DNA of 64,000 nucleotides from Rhizorhapis suberifaciens (GTDB lineage Bacteria; Pseudomonadota; Alphaproteobacteria; Sphingomonadales; Sphingomonadaceae). The notes below the pieces were generated by a model, which was not told the origin of the DNA, ran no database searches, and was given only the letters and a program-made list of their open reading frames with translations. Shown here piece after piece: positions 29,142 through 37,599 of this stretch (positions within the stretch are counted from its first letter, which is position 1; each line of letters begins with the position of its first letter). The DNA lies in the NCBI RefSeq assembly GCF_014200045.1, contig NZ_JACHOV010000004.1:1-64000 (forward strand), written 5' to 3'. The position numbers were made by a program, and so were the translations under genes.

Positions 29142-30362
29142 ATGACTCGCATTCTGCACATCCTTGACCACAGCCTTCCCCTGCACAGCGGTTACACCTT
29201 TCGCACACGCGCCATATTGAAGGCGCAGATAGCAAAAGGCTGGGACGTGGCTTGCGTCACTGGCCTACGCCACAAGGGGGGCGGTCCCGATGTCGAGGTG
29301 GTGGACGGCCTCACTTTTCACAGAACCAACGGAAAGGCGGCCGGAGTGCCACTGCTCCGGGAATGGCAGGAAGTGGACTCGCTCGCCACAAAGATAGACG
29401 CGCTCGTGAAGGCATGGCGGCCTGACCTTCTTCACGCTCATTCGCCCGTGTTGAACGCGCTTGCGGCGCAGCGCGTCTCAAAGCGGCATAATTTGCCGCT
29501 CCTCTATGAAATTCGCGCTTTTTGGGAAGATGCGGCCGTCGGCAATGGCACTTCCCGTCAAGGGTCGCCTCGCTATTGGCTGACGCGGCAGCTCGAAAGC
29601 CATGCGGTGCGGAGGGCCGATGCTGTAGCGGTCATCTGCGATGGACTAAAGCGGGACCTGCTCGCCCGGGGCGTGGCAGAGGACAAGATCATGGTATCGC
29701 CCAACGGCGTTGACATGGACATGTTCGGCGAACCCATTCCCCCTGATCCGGCGCTTCGGGCGCAATTGGGGCTCGATGGCGCGGAGGTTATCGGCTTTAT
29801 CGGCAGTTTCTACGATTATGAAGGACTGGATGACCTGATCGCGGCCATGCCCCGCCTGATCGCCCGCCGGACCAGTGCCAAGCTGCTTCTGGTGGGCGGC
29901 GGTCCGATGGAGAAGGCGTTGCGTCAGCAGGCGCGGCTTTCGCCGGTCGCCAACCACATCATTTTTGTGGGCCGGGTCCCGCATGATGAGGTCGAGCGCT
30001 ATTATAGCCTTACAGATGTGCTCGCCTATCCGCGCAAGGCTATGCGTCTTACCGAATTGGTGACCCCGCTAAAGCCGCTTGAAGCCATGGCGCAGGGGCG
30101 GCTGGTCGCCGCTTCCAGCGTGGGTGGACATAAGGAGCTGATTCAGGACAGGGTCACCGGAACCCTTTTCCCGCCCGATGATCCCGACGCCATGGCGGAG
30201 GCCTTGGGCGCGCTTTTGGACGACCGCCACCTTTGGGATGAGCGGCGGAACACGGCCCGGATGTTCGTCGAGCGCGACCGCAACTGGCTGTCAAATATTT
30301 CTCGTTACGAATCTGTTTACCAAAAACTGCTTGAATATTTCTGCACGGAGCAGGCGGCCTAA
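29142..30362 (+). CDS. XrtA/PEP-CTERM system-associated glycosyltransferase (GT4)
   Basis: A GT-B fold transferase of 406 residues. The N-terminus MTRILHILDHSLPLHSGYTFRTRAI is characteristic of the exosortase A-associated glycosyltransferases (TIGR04063 type), and the C-terminal half has the GT4 donor-site region VGGGPMEKALRQQA and TPLKPLEAMAQGR with the E-x7-E like arrangement. It probably adds a sugar to an exopolysaccharide or lipid-linked glycan on the cytosolic side. The ATG at 29142 is chosen over an in-frame TTG 9 bases earlier. It is divergent from the ligase gene, and a protein of unknown function follows 16 bp later. Confidence 0.85.
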   Translation: MTRILHILDHSLPLHSGYTFRTRAILKAQIAKGWDVACVTGLRHKGGGPDVEVVDGLTFHRTNGKAAGVPLLREWQEVDSLATKIDALVKAWRPDLLHAHSPVLNALAAQRVSKRHNLPLLYEIRAFWEDAAVGNGTSRQGSPRYWLTRQLESHAVRRADAVAVICDGLKRDLLARGVAEDKIMVSPNGVDMDMFGEPIPPDPALRAQLGLDGAEVIGFIGSFYDYEGLDDLIAAMPRLIARRTSAKLLLVGGGPMEKALRQQARLSPVANHIIFVGRVPHDEVERYYSLTDVLAYPRKAMRLTELVTPLKPLEAMAQGRLVAASSVGGHKELIQDRVTGTLFPPDDPDAMAEALGALLDDRHLWDERRNTARMFVERDRNWLSNISRYESVYQKLLEYFCTEQAA

Positions 30363-30378
30363 AGGCTGGAGGACGATA

Positions 30379-31257
30379 ATGACGATTCGGATTGGCAGAA
30401 AGGGCACGTCACCAGTGGGCGCCATCATGGCGATCCTGGGCGGCGGCGCTGTGGCGGCGACCGTCATGCTGGCCCCGATAGGCCCGGTCGAATTGGCCGC
30501 GGAATCGCTCCGTCTTCCGGCCATCTTGCCTGCCGCCGCTCCTCCGCTTGGCGAAAAAGCACGCCTTTTATTTGCATTTGCATCGGGACTGAGCACCATG
30601 ACTCTTGTTGTCGGGATTCGCAGCGTCATAGGCCGATTGAAAAAAGGCTCCTCGTTCATCCGAATCGGTTATGAGATCGGCTATGAAGACGAGGGCGAAC
30701 GCCATTTTGGCAGCAGCCATGTGGGGCAACCACGACGGCCCTTGTTCGCCAGCAGCGACCTTGACGGCATCGCACCCCTGGTTTCAAAACCCGCGCCGGC
30801 ACCCCCGACCGAAGGCATTCGCATGCCGCTCGCGCCAGCCGCGCTCGACGACGGCGAACTTGAACTTGAACAAGCCATGGTGGCGTCGCCAAAGTCGGTG
30901 CCGGTAGCCTTCAAGCAAAGCGCGACATTGCAGCCCGTGGCGATTGTGGAGGATCCCTCCGGCGTTCTGATGGCGGCACGGATCCAGCCTTCCGACTATT
31001 CGGCGCTCAGCATTACGGAACTGGTGGCGCGATTTGAGCGAGGCCTTTCCCATCGCAAGCAGTTGATCGCAGAAGCCGTGGCATCGAAACGGGCCCTCGA
31101 AGAGATTGCGGTCGAGCACACCTCATGGCCGGAAGCGGCGAAGGATGCCCCTCAACCACAAGCGGCGCCCGAGCCGAAGAGCATCGATGCCGAAGTGGAC
31201 GAGGCGCTTCGCGCGACGCTGGGCACGTTGCATCGAATGACGGCGCGGGCGGCTTGA
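30379..31257 (+). CDS. Uncharacterised membrane-anchored protein
   Basis: A 292-residue protein with two hydrophobic segments near the N-terminus (about 12-35 and 58-78), then a long polar, Pro/Ala-rich region and an acidic-helical C-terminus. GGAGG lies 6 bases before the ATG at 30379. It follows the glycosyltransferase by 16 bp, so they may be co-transcribed, which would tie it to envelope polysaccharide work. I do not recognise a domain and assign no function. Confidence 0.7.
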   Translation: MTIRIGRKGTSPVGAIMAILGGGAVAATVMLAPIGPVELAAESLRLPAILPAAAPPLGEKARLLFAFASGLSTMTLVVGIRSVIGRLKKGSSFIRIGYEIGYEDEGERHFGSSHVGQPRRPLFASSDLDGIAPLVSKPAPAPPTEGIRMPLAPAALDDGELELEQAMVASPKSVPVAFKQSATLQPVAIVEDPSGVLMAARIQPSDYSALSITELVARFERGLSHRKQLIAEAVASKRALEEIAVEHTSWPEAAKDAPQPQAAPEPKSIDAEVDEALRATLGTLHRMTARAA

Positions 31258-31263
31258 TCGGCC

Positions 31264-31587
31264 TTACCAGTCTTCCACTGTAAGAACAGCAACGTCCAGC
31301 CGAGCCATACCTTCTTCAGACTTTTCCTTTTCCACACATGCATCGGCCACAACATGGCCCGAAAGCCGAAATTCCGCATCGGCCAGGCGGAGCGCAAGTT
31401 CGGCTGCTTTATGGCGTGCATCGGGGCCCGACAGCTTGATGCACAACCGATGCCGAGCGCCATTGAAGGTCGCGCTCGACCAGCGCCGGCTAGAGGAAGC
31501 CTCGATCTCGCTTCCCTCCCCCGCCATCTTCAGCAACAAGCGTACAAGCTTGGCGTGCGGGTCGGTCTTTACTGGCGACATCATCAT
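31264..31587 (-). CDS. Uncharacterised 107-residue protein
   Basis: The frame starts MMMSPVKTDPHAKLVRLLLK at 31587 with AGGGGA 7 bases upstream, and its first base overlaps the stop codon of the small HTH gene (TGATG). The middle has an alternating pattern (RHRLCIKLSG, then ALRLADAEFRLSGHVVAD) suggesting an alpha/beta fold. I recognise no family. Tight overlap makes it a partner of the HTH gene in one minus-strand unit facing the S24 repressor. Confidence 0.65.
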   Translation of the reverse strand: MMMSPVKTDPHAKLVRLLLKMAGEGSEIEASSSRRWSSATFNGARHRLCIKLSGPDARHKAAELALRLADAEFRLSGHVVADACVEKEKSEEGMARLDVAVLTVEDW

Positions 31588-31772
31588 CAGCACTTCCCCT
31601 GCACGTAGATGTTCATGAAATGTTCCACTCTTTTTTTCATCCGTTCCCCCGGTTCCCGGCCATTGCGCAAATCGAATACCAAGCGCGGATCACGCACTGC
31701 GGCACGGCCAAAGCGCGTAGGCGCCATGTCGGTCTTGCGGAGAAAATGTTCGATGGATCGCAGCAAATGCAT
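31587..31772 (-). CDS. Small helix-turn-helix-like protein
   Basis: A 61-residue basic protein starting MHLLRSIEHFLRKTDM with AGGAG 7 bases before the ATG. The segment TRFGRAAVRDPRLVFDLRNG has the spacing of a Cro-like HTH (Thr-x-x-Gly-x2-Ala, recognition helix, Leu-Arg-x-Gly). It may be a DNA-binding regulator. It is divergent from the S24 repressor, and three inverted repeats lie in the gap between them, so cross-regulation is likely. It is coupled to the 107-residue protein downstream. Confidence 0.65.
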   Translation of the reverse strand: MHLLRSIEHFLRKTDMAPTRFGRAAVRDPRLVFDLRNGREPGERMKKRVEHFMNIYVQGKC

Positions 31773-31795
31773 GAGAGTGCTCCTCTTCTGATTCG

Positions 31796-31849
31796 ATAGG
31801 CTTTTTCCTATGTTCAATGCAATTTCCTACTTGTCTAGGAAAATTCCTA
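31796..31849. promoter_or_regulatory. Cluster of palindromic operators between the HTH gene and the S24 repressor gene
   Basis: Three overlapping inverted repeats of one half-site occur: ATAGG-n6-CCTAT (31796-31811), TTTCCTA-n6-TAGGAAA (31823-31842, perfect) and TAGGAA-AA-TTCCTA (31836-31849, perfect). The half-site is TAGGAA/TTCCTA. The cluster lies in the 94-bp divergent gap, ending just ahead of the chosen repressor start. The most economical reading is autoregulation by the S24 repressor and control of the opposite unit. Confidence 0.7.
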
Positions 31850-31866
31850 CCGATATGATCACCGCC

Positions 31867-32529
31867 ATGGACAATTTGCACGCTCGGGAGTTTTTGGACC
31901 GGCTTATTCATGAGCGCCGGGAAAATTATGGCGCGCTGTCCAAGCTGATTGGACGCAATGCCGCCTATATTCAGCAATATATCAAGCGCGGCAGTCCAAA
32001 GAAGCTGGACGAGTCGGATCGCAAGATACTCGCTCGCTATTTCGGGGTGGACGAACATTTGCTTGGTGGACCGGAAGAAGCGCCCGCTCGAATCAGCAAT
32101 CGCGGAGCCAAGAACCTTGTGCTCGTTCCGCAATATGATCTTGGCGCGTCGGCCGGGGCTGGGTCTCTCGACCAGAGCGAACGGCCGGCAGGGCGCATGG
32201 CCTTTGATGAAAAATGGATCAGGGAGTTAGGAGCCAGTCCCACGGGTCTTTCAATGATTCGCGTGGACGGCGATTCGATGGCCCCCACGCTTTCCCATGG
32301 CGACGATATTTTGGTGGATCGGCTGGATGGCTTCCCCCAGCTTCGTGACGGCATCTATGTGCTGCGGCTGGACGATGCGCTGATGGTCAAGCGCGTGGCA
32401 ATTGGCCCGGTAAAGGGACGCTTTTCGGTCCTCAGCGACAATCCCCATTATCCTGATTGGGAAGATATCGATCCTGCATTGGTCAATGTCATCGGACGAG
32501 TGCTCTGGACCGGACGCAAGGTAGGATAG
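31867..32529 (+). CDS. LexA-like repressor: N-terminal HTH plus S24 peptidase domain
   Basis: A 220-residue transcription factor. The N-terminal third is a DNA-binding HTH (YGALSKLIGRNAAYIQQYIKRG) and the C-terminal half an S24 signal-peptidase-like fold with nucleophile Ser137 (VDGDSMAPTLSHGD) and Lys175 (ALMVKRV), 38 residues apart as in LexA. Ala-Gly pairs at 96-97 and 98-99 (GASAGAGS) sit where LexA-type proteins self-cleave. This suggests release by RecA or another signal. The start at 31867 is chosen because in-frame ATGs at 31855 and 31810 fall next to or within the operator cluster. It resembles phage CI-type repressors but no phage genes are near. Confidence 0.85.
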   Translation: MDNLHAREFLDRLIHERRENYGALSKLIGRNAAYIQQYIKRGSPKKLDESDRKILARYFGVDEHLLGGPEEAPARISNRGAKNLVLVPQYDLGASAGAGSLDQSERPAGRMAFDEKWIRELGASPTGLSMIRVDGDSMAPTLSHGDDILVDRLDGFPQLRDGIYVLRLDDALMVKRVAIGPVKGRFSVLSDNPHYPDWEDIDPALVNVIGRVLWTGRKVG

Positions 32530-32565
32530 CTTGCCATCCAGGGGAGCGTCCGCCACATAAGCGCC

Positions 32566-33228
32566 ATGACAACACCCCCCTTGAAAGCCGCCATTATCCC
32601 CGTCACGCCGTTGCAGCAGAATTGCACGCTGCTCTGGTGCACCGCCACCAACAAGGCTGCCTTTGTCGACCCGGGAGGCGATCTTCAGCGCCTGAAGGCG
32701 GCGGCACAGCAGCAAGGGGTTGAGGTAGAAAAGATCCTCATCACACACGGCCATATCGACCATTGCGGCGAGGCAGGCAGCCTCGCGAAGGAGCTGGGGG
32801 TGCCCATTGAGGGCCCGCACGAGGCGGATCGATTTTGGATTTCACGTCTGGAAGAGGACGGTCGCAGCTATGGCGTCAACGGCGCGGTGTTTGAGCCTGA
32901 CCGCTGGCTGAATGACGGCGACAAGGTGACTGTCGGCAAGCTGGAACTGGATGTCATCCACTGCCCCGGCCACACGCCGGGACATGTCATTTTCCATCAT
33001 TCGCCTTCACAATTGGCGATTGTCGGTGATGTGCTGTTCCAGGGCTCGATTGGGCGAACCGATTTTCCGCTTGGGAACCATCAGGAACTGATCAACGCGA
33101 TAACCAAAAAGCTCTGGCCATTGGGCGGAGAAACAGCATTTGTGCCCGGTCATGGGCCCATGAGCAACTTTGCCCATGAACGTTTGACGAATCCATTTGT
33201 CGGCGATCGAGTTACGGGCCTCCGATAA
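32566..33228 (+). CDS. Metallo-beta-lactamase fold hydrolase, YcbL/glyoxalase II-like
   Basis: A 220-residue cytosolic hydrolase with the metal-binding motif THGHIDHCG, then His in CPGHTPGHV, Asp in VGDVLF, and a last His in VPGHGPMS, all the zinc ligands of the MBL fold. The short length without the glyoxalase II C-terminal helical domain puts it with type II glyoxalases of the YcbL kind. The natural thioester substrate is not determined by sequence. It lies 36 bp after the S24 repressor on the same strand. Confidence 0.9.
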   Translation: MTTPPLKAAIIPVTPLQQNCTLLWCTATNKAAFVDPGGDLQRLKAAAQQQGVEVEKILITHGHIDHCGEAGSLAKELGVPIEGPHEADRFWISRLEEDGRSYGVNGAVFEPDRWLNDGDKVTVGKLELDVIHCPGHTPGHVIFHHSPSQLAIVGDVLFQGSIGRTDFPLGNHQELINAITKKLWPLGGETAFVPGHGPMSNFAHERLTNPFVGDRVTGLR

Positions 33229-33241
33229 ACCTGCCACTGAC

Positions 33242-33670
33242 TTAGACCTGCATTCCCAATGCCGGCGGCAATTCCCGCCGGGGACTGTCATAAGCGACAT
33301 AAAGGGCCATGACGGAAAGCCCGATCAGAGTCAGGAAGGTGATGAGGGCCCCGGACAGCCTCAATTTGGAGGGGAAGTCCTTGTCCATGCCAAAGGCGTG
33401 AAGCACGCGTCCGATCATATAAATGAGAGCAACCAACCACAGCCAAGTACCGCTGCCCAAAGCCAATTCCACCAGGCCGGCAAGAATCAATACAAACGGC
33501 GTATATTCGACATAATTGGCCTGAGCCCTGATACGCCTCATCAGTCCATCATTGCCGCCGTCGCCGTGCAGTATCTGGAAAACCTTGCGCAGGCGCGACA
33601 CGCGCATGCCGAGCCAGAGATTAAGCAACGCCGCCGCGGCGGCAAAGGTCAGCGTAATGGGCAAATACAT
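33242..33670 (-). CDS. MAPEG family membrane protein
   Basis: A 142-residue integral membrane protein with four helices, in the family of membrane-associated eicosanoid/glutathione proteins. The diagnostic segment RAQANYVEYTPFVLIL (E-x-x-P-like) is present near residues 47-62. Bacterial members are glutathione transferase-like or of unknown role. It converges on the MBL hydrolase with 13 bp between stops. Confidence 0.85.
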   Translation of the reverse strand: MYLPITLTFAAAAALLNLWLGMRVSRLRKVFQILHGDGGNDGLMRRIRAQANYVEYTPFVLILAGLVELALGSGTWLWLVALIYMIGRVLHAFGMDKDFPSKLRLSGALITFLTLIGLSVMALYVAYDSPRRELPPALGMQV

Positions 33671-33892
33671 CCGTCTTCCTCGGGCATGTTATCCGTTGAG
33701 CGGACCTTGGCAGCGGCCGCGGGACGCAGCAAGGATTAGCTTGCAAGCCTCGAAGAAAACGCTATACGCGCCTTTCGCTCGCGATTGACCGGCCGCATTG
33801 GCCTGCGGCCTCCAGGGGCCGTTTGGCACAAGCGCATATTCGGCCTGTCGCACATGAATTTTGAAGCTTGAGAAACCGGAACAGGTACCGAC

Positions 33893-34072
33893 ATGGCCGT
33901 CCCAAAGAGGAAAACTTCGCCGTCCAAGCGCGGCATGCGCCGCTCCCATGATTCGCTTCGCGTCGAAGCTTATCAGGAATGCTCCAATTGCGGCGAACTG
34001 AAGCGCCCCCACAATATGTGCGGCGCGTGCGGCCATTATAATGGCCGGGAAATCATTGCGGTCGGGGCTTAA
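33893..34072 (+). CDS. rpmF: 50S ribosomal protein L32 (bL32)
   Basis: A 59-residue basic ribosomal protein beginning [20 protein letters not shown]. It keeps the zinc-ribbon cysteines C30, C33, C43 and C46 (CSNCGE and [10 protein letters not shown]). ACAGG precedes the ATG by 7 bases. It heads the conserved rpmF-plsX-fabH order, 33 bp before plsX. The 222 bp upstream of it contain a GGCCGCA/TGCGGCC stem at 33791-33810 and presumably its promoter, but no gene. Confidence 0.97.
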   Translation: MAVPKRKTSPSKRGMRRSHDSLRVEAYQECSNCGELKRPHNMCGACGHYNGREIIAVGA

Positions 34073-34105
34073 GCCGACGACGCGCTTCCAAGGGAGTTGA
34101 ACAGG

Positions 34106-35155
34106 GTGGGGGCTAGGCCGCGAATCGCAATCGACGCGATGGGCGGCGATGATGGCGTTCGCGTCATGATAGCCGGGGTGGCGCTTGCCCGGCACCGTCA
34201 CGATGGTCTGCACTTCAACCTGTATGGCGACGAGACGCGAATCAAGGCCGCGCTCGATAGCCACCCCAACCTTCGCGCGGCGTCAGAAGTGTTTCACACC
34301 GAAGAGGTCGTCGCGGCCACGGACAAGCCGAGCCAGGCGCTCCGGAAATCCAAAAAATCCTCGATGGGTCTCGCAATTGCTGCTGTAAAAAGCGGTGAGG
34401 CAGGCGCTGCCGTGTCGGCAGGAAACACGGGGGCCCTTATGGCCATGTCGAAACTGGCATTGCGCACCATGCCCGGGATCGACCGCCCTGCCCTTGCCGC
34501 ATTGCTGCCCACGCTCGGCGACAATGATGTCGTCATGCTGGATCTTGGCGCTAATACCGAATGCGATGCGCAAAATCTCATCCAGTTTGCCGTCATGGGC
34601 GCCGCTTACGCGCGCTCCGCGCTCGACCTGGACCGTCCGCGTGTCCGACTGCTCAACATTGGCACGGAGGAGCTGAAGGGCACCGACGAAATTCGGGAGG
34701 CGGCGGCCATCCTGCGTGCGGCCACCACCCTTCCTATGCAATTTGACGGCTTTACCGAAGGCGACAAGATCGGTTCGGGCGAAACCGACGTGATCGTGAC
34801 GGAGGGCTTCGCCGGAAACATCGCATTGAAGACTGCCGAAGGGACAGCACGGTTCGTGACCGATCTTCTCAAACGTGCGTTCACCAGTTCGATACGATCA
34901 AAGGCGGGCTTCCTATTGTCCAAGCCTGCACTACATATGTTGAAAGTGCACCTCGATCCTAACAACCATAATGGTGCTGTCTTCCTTGGTCTTAACGGCG
35001 TAATCGTAAAGAGCCACGGCAGCGCCGACGCCAAGGGCGTAGCCAATGCGGTGAATGTCGCGGCTAAGCTATTGCGACAGAACATCACAGAACGAATTAC
35101 GGAAGACCTTGCGAACTTCCGGGCCCATTTTCCATCGGAGTCGCTTGCATCATGA
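34106..35155 (+). CDS. plsX: Phosphate acyltransferase PlsX
   Basis: PlsX converts acyl-ACP and phosphate to acyl-phosphate, the acyl donor for PlsY in phospholipid synthesis. The 349-residue protein has the opening [15 protein letters not shown] and the conserved [11 protein letters not shown] and [14 protein letters not shown] segments. I choose the GTG at 34106 because AAGGGAG lies 9 bases upstream. The TTG at 34097 is too close to that site. Its stop overlaps the fabH start as ATGA. Confidence 0.95.
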   Translation: MGARPRIAIDAMGGDDGVRVMIAGVALARHRHDGLHFNLYGDETRIKAALDSHPNLRAASEVFHTEEVVAATDKPSQALRKSKKSSMGLAIAAVKSGEAGAAVSAGNTGALMAMSKLALRTMPGIDRPALAALLPTLGDNDVVMLDLGANTECDAQNLIQFAVMGAAYARSALDLDRPRVRLLNIGTEELKGTDEIREAAAILRAATTLPMQFDGFTEGDKIGSGETDVIVTEGFAGNIALKTAEGTARFVTDLLKRAFTSSIRSKAGFLLSKPALHMLKVHLDPNNHNGAVFLGLNGVIVKSHGSADAKGVANAVNVAAKLLRQNITERITEDLANFRAHFPSESLAS

Positions 35156-36111
35156 CGCGCCGCGCCGCCATTCTGGGTACTGGGTCAGCCCTACCCAAGA
35201 CCTGTGTCACCAATGCCGAGTTGGCGCAGCGCGTCGACACGAGTGACGAATGGATTGTCGAGCGGACGGGCATACGCACCCGATATATCGCTGGGCCGGA
35301 CGAAACGACGGCAACGCTCGCCACAGAAGCCAGCATCAAAGCTATCGAGGCGGCGGGCATCTCGTGCCAGGACATCGACCTTATCGTGCTTGCCACCGCA
35401 ACGCCCGATCAGACATTTCCTTCCAGCGCCACAAAGGTGCAGGCCGCATTGGGGATTATCGATTGCGTCGCTTTTGACGTTGCCGCCGTCTGTTCCGGCT
35501 TCCTCTATGCCCTTTCCGTGGCCGAAAGCATGATCCGCGCTGGATCGGCCAACCACGCGCTGGTCATAGGTTCCGAAACGTTCAGTCGCATATTGGATTG
35601 GGAAGATCGCACGACCTGCGTCCTCTTCGGCGACGGCGCAGGCGCGACCATACTCTCTGCTGCAGAGGACGGACGCGGAATATTGGCGACAAAGTTGCAC
35701 GCCGACGGGCGGTTCAATGACCTGCTTTATGTCGATGGTGGCCCCTCCACCACCGGCACCGTGGGCAAGCTCCGCATGCGCGGACAAGAGGTGTTTCGCC
35801 ACGCCGTCGGCAAGCTTGCTTCTGTACTTAGCGAATCCCTCGAATTGGCGGGCCTGACCACCGATGATATCGATTGGGTGGTCCCTCATCAGGCGAACGC
35901 CCGAATTCTCGACGCCACGGCCCGAAAGCTCGGCCTCGCGCCTGAAAAGGTCATCGTCACGGTGGACCAGCATGCCAACACCTCAGCGGCATCCGTTCCG
36001 CTGGCTTTGGACGCCGCAGTGCGCGACGGGCGCATCAAAACAGGCGACATTGTGGTGCTTGAAGCTATGGGCGGCGGGTTCACCTGGGGAGCTTCGGTTC
36101 TGCGCTTTTGA
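35152..36111 (+). CDS. fabH: 3-oxoacyl-ACP synthase III FabH
   Basis: FabH condenses acetyl-CoA with malonyl-ACP to start fatty acid synthesis. The 319-residue protein contains the catalytic Cys114 (AAVCSGFLY), His in VPHQANARI and Asn in HANTSAAS, the Cys-His-Asn triad of the KAS III type. It is translationally coupled to plsX. Downstream GTCCC-n5-GGGAC at about 36133-36147 may be a weak terminator before ihfA. Confidence 0.97.
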   Translation: MTRRAAILGTGSALPKTCVTNAELAQRVDTSDEWIVERTGIRTRYIAGPDETTATLATEASIKAIEAAGISCQDIDLIVLATATPDQTFPSSATKVQAALGIIDCVAFDVAAVCSGFLYALSVAESMIRAGSANHALVIGSETFSRILDWEDRTTCVLFGDGAGATILSAAEDGRGILATKLHADGRFNDLLYVDGGPSTTGTVGKLRMRGQEVFRHAVGKLASVLSESLELAGLTTDDIDWVVPHQANARILDATARKLGLAPEKVIVTVDQHANTSAASVPLALDAAVRDGRIKTGDIVVLEAMGGGFTWGASVLRF

Positions 36112-36228
36112 GGTCGTAATCCCGTCCCAAATGGGGACCCTCCAGCTAACCGACTGTATTAGCTGCAATGCGCCTTTGCAAAAACTACTGAAATATGACA
36201 CCATTCTGTTGGGGTAAATTGGGGAAAC

Positions 36229-36245
36229 GCGGCCGCAACGGCCGC
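36229..36245. repeat. Short GC palindrome in front of ihfA
   Basis: GCGGCCG, CAA, CGGCCGC form a perfect 7-bp stem with a 3-base loop, ending 20 bp before the ihfA start codon. It could be a leader stem or part of a regulator site. Nothing more can be said from sequence. Confidence 0.35.
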
Positions 36246-36265
36246 CTCAACGTGTGGGGGATAGG

Positions 36266-36565
36266 ATGTCGTCGCCAGCAACATTGACGCGTGCCGATTT
36301 GGCGGAGACGCTGAACCGGCAGATTGGGCTTTCCCGTGCGGAATCCGCGCAGATGGTAGAATCCATATTGAGCCACATCAGCGATGCCCTGAATGCCGGA
36401 GAGAATGTAAAAATCTCAGGCTTCGGCACTTTCGTGCTGAGGGATAAAACACAACGCATCGGCAGGAACCCCAAGACGGGCGTGGAAGTTCCGATCGAGC
36501 CGCGCCGCGTCCTGACCTTCCGCGCTTCGCAGTCCATGCGGGACCGGATCGCCGACGCCAACTGA
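36266..36565 (+). CDS. ihfA: Integration host factor alpha subunit
   Basis: A DNA-bending nucleoid protein acting as heterodimer with IhfB. The 99-residue product has [20 protein letters not shown] at the N-terminus and the HU/IHF signature [21 protein letters not shown] around residues 46-66, then the minor-groove arm tip RNPKTG. The ATG at 36266 is preferred over a GTG 12 bases earlier. It follows fabH by 154 bp and precedes merR. Confidence 0.97.
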   Translation: MSSPATLTRADLAETLNRQIGLSRAESAQMVESILSHISDALNAGENVKISGFGTFVLRDKTQRIGRNPKTGVEVPIEPRRVLTFRASQSMRDRIADAN

Positions 36566-36620
36566 CGCTTCACCGACGCAAAGGTTGACGCGCTGTACCC
36601 CTATGGTGCAGCGTAACCTT

Positions 36621-37004
36621 ATGGAAAAGGCGGACGGAGCATTCCTCACCATCAGTGAGCTGGCAAATGAATTGAATTTGCCGCAGCATATTTTACGCTA
36701 CTGGGAAAGTCGCTTTCCGCAATTGAAGCCGCTGCAGCGTTCCGGGAACCGGCGCTATTATCGCCCCACCGATGTCGCTGTCGCGCGGCGCATTCACCAC
36801 TTGCTGAACGTCGAGGGTTTTACGGTGAGGGGCGCGCGCAAGGTCCTTGCCAATGGTGCGGCAGATCCTTTCCCTCTCAACGGAACCGCCGGCGATCCGG
36901 TGGAAATCGCCGAAGCACCGATGCAGCCTGTAAGCGCAACCTCCAATATCCTACCCCAATTGGAAAAACTTCGCGCCCGCTTGAATGCTGCGCTGGCTTC
37001 CTGA
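36621..37004 (+). CDS. MerR family transcriptional regulator
   Basis: A 127-residue regulator with an N-terminal winged HTH (FLTISELANELNLPQHILRYWESRFPQLKPL, then SGNRRYYRPTDVAVARRI). The C-terminus is short and has no metal-binding cysteines, so it is not a metal sensor. The same gene follows ihfA in many sphingomonads and other alphaproteobacteria, but its target is unknown. The ATG at 36621 (MEKADGAFL) matches the usual N-terminus. Longer starts at 36585 and 36603 are possible. Confidence 0.88.
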   Translation: MEKADGAFLTISELANELNLPQHILRYWESRFPQLKPLQRSGNRRYYRPTDVAVARRIHHLLNVEGFTVRGARKVLANGAADPFPLNGTAGDPVEIAEAPMQPVSATSNILPQLEKLRARLNAALAS

Positions 37005-37053
37005 TCCTGACCTTCCTTCTGCCATTGCAAAGTTTCTATATGAGTTCGAATGC

Positions 37054-37599
37054 TCAGTATTGATCGGGCCCCAGGCTCGGATCAAGATCTCTAGGCCGAG
37101 TGAAACTGACCAAACGGGCAGTATTTGCCCCAACGTCCTCCCATCGGTCCAGATGGAACTCCACCACGGCAAGGCTGGCTGTCGGGAATTTCACTTCCAC
37201 ATCGTCCCGCAGAGCCGAATTGCCATCGTCTGGCACGAGCGAGAGGATCAAATCCTCCATGCCGGGATTATGGCCCACCATGAGCAGGCTTTCGACCTTT
37301 TCCGGCGCGTCGCGCAGCACATCCATCAAAGTGGCGGAAGAGGCCAGATAGATGCGACGGTCCCAGTTGACCTCCAGCACCTTCCCATAGCCTTCAAAAA
37401 AATGATCGAGCGTTTCCGTCACCCGAACCGCGGGGGAAGCGATCAGGTGATCGAACTGCATTTCCTGATTACGCGCATAGTGGCCAATGGTGAGCGCCGC
37501 CCGCGCGCCGCGCTTGTTCAGCGGGCGGTCGAAGTCGCGCGACACTGGATCGTCCCAGCTCGATTTCGCGTGACGCAACAGGGTCAGCCTTTTCATCAC
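37054..37599 (-). CDS. SixA-like phosphohistidine phosphatase (histidine phosphatase superfamily)
   Basis: A 181-residue cytosolic phosphatase with the catalytic RHG-type motif LLRHAKSSW (LRHAKS), the second arginine in SPAVRVTET and the late His in MVGHNPGMED. SixA-like proteins remove phosphate from histidine phosphotransfer proteins. The partner is not visible here. Its start overlaps the helicase stop as ATGA, so the two genes are coupled. Confidence 0.88.
   Translation of the reverse strand: MMKRLTLLRHAKSSWDDPVSRDFDRPLNKRGARAALTIGHYARNQEMQFDHLIASPAVRVTETLDHFFEGYGKVLEVNWDRRIYLASSATLMDVLRDAPEKVESLLMVGHNPGMEDLILSLVPDDGNSALRDDVEVKFPTASLAVVEFHLDRWEDVGANTARLVSFTRPRDLDPSLGPDQY

Noticed and set aside
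31810-31866. N-terminal extension of the S24 repressor (MFNAISYLSRK...)
   Set aside because: Lies inside the operator cluster and lies outside the HTH domain; the start at 31867 gives the compact HTH plus S24 protein.
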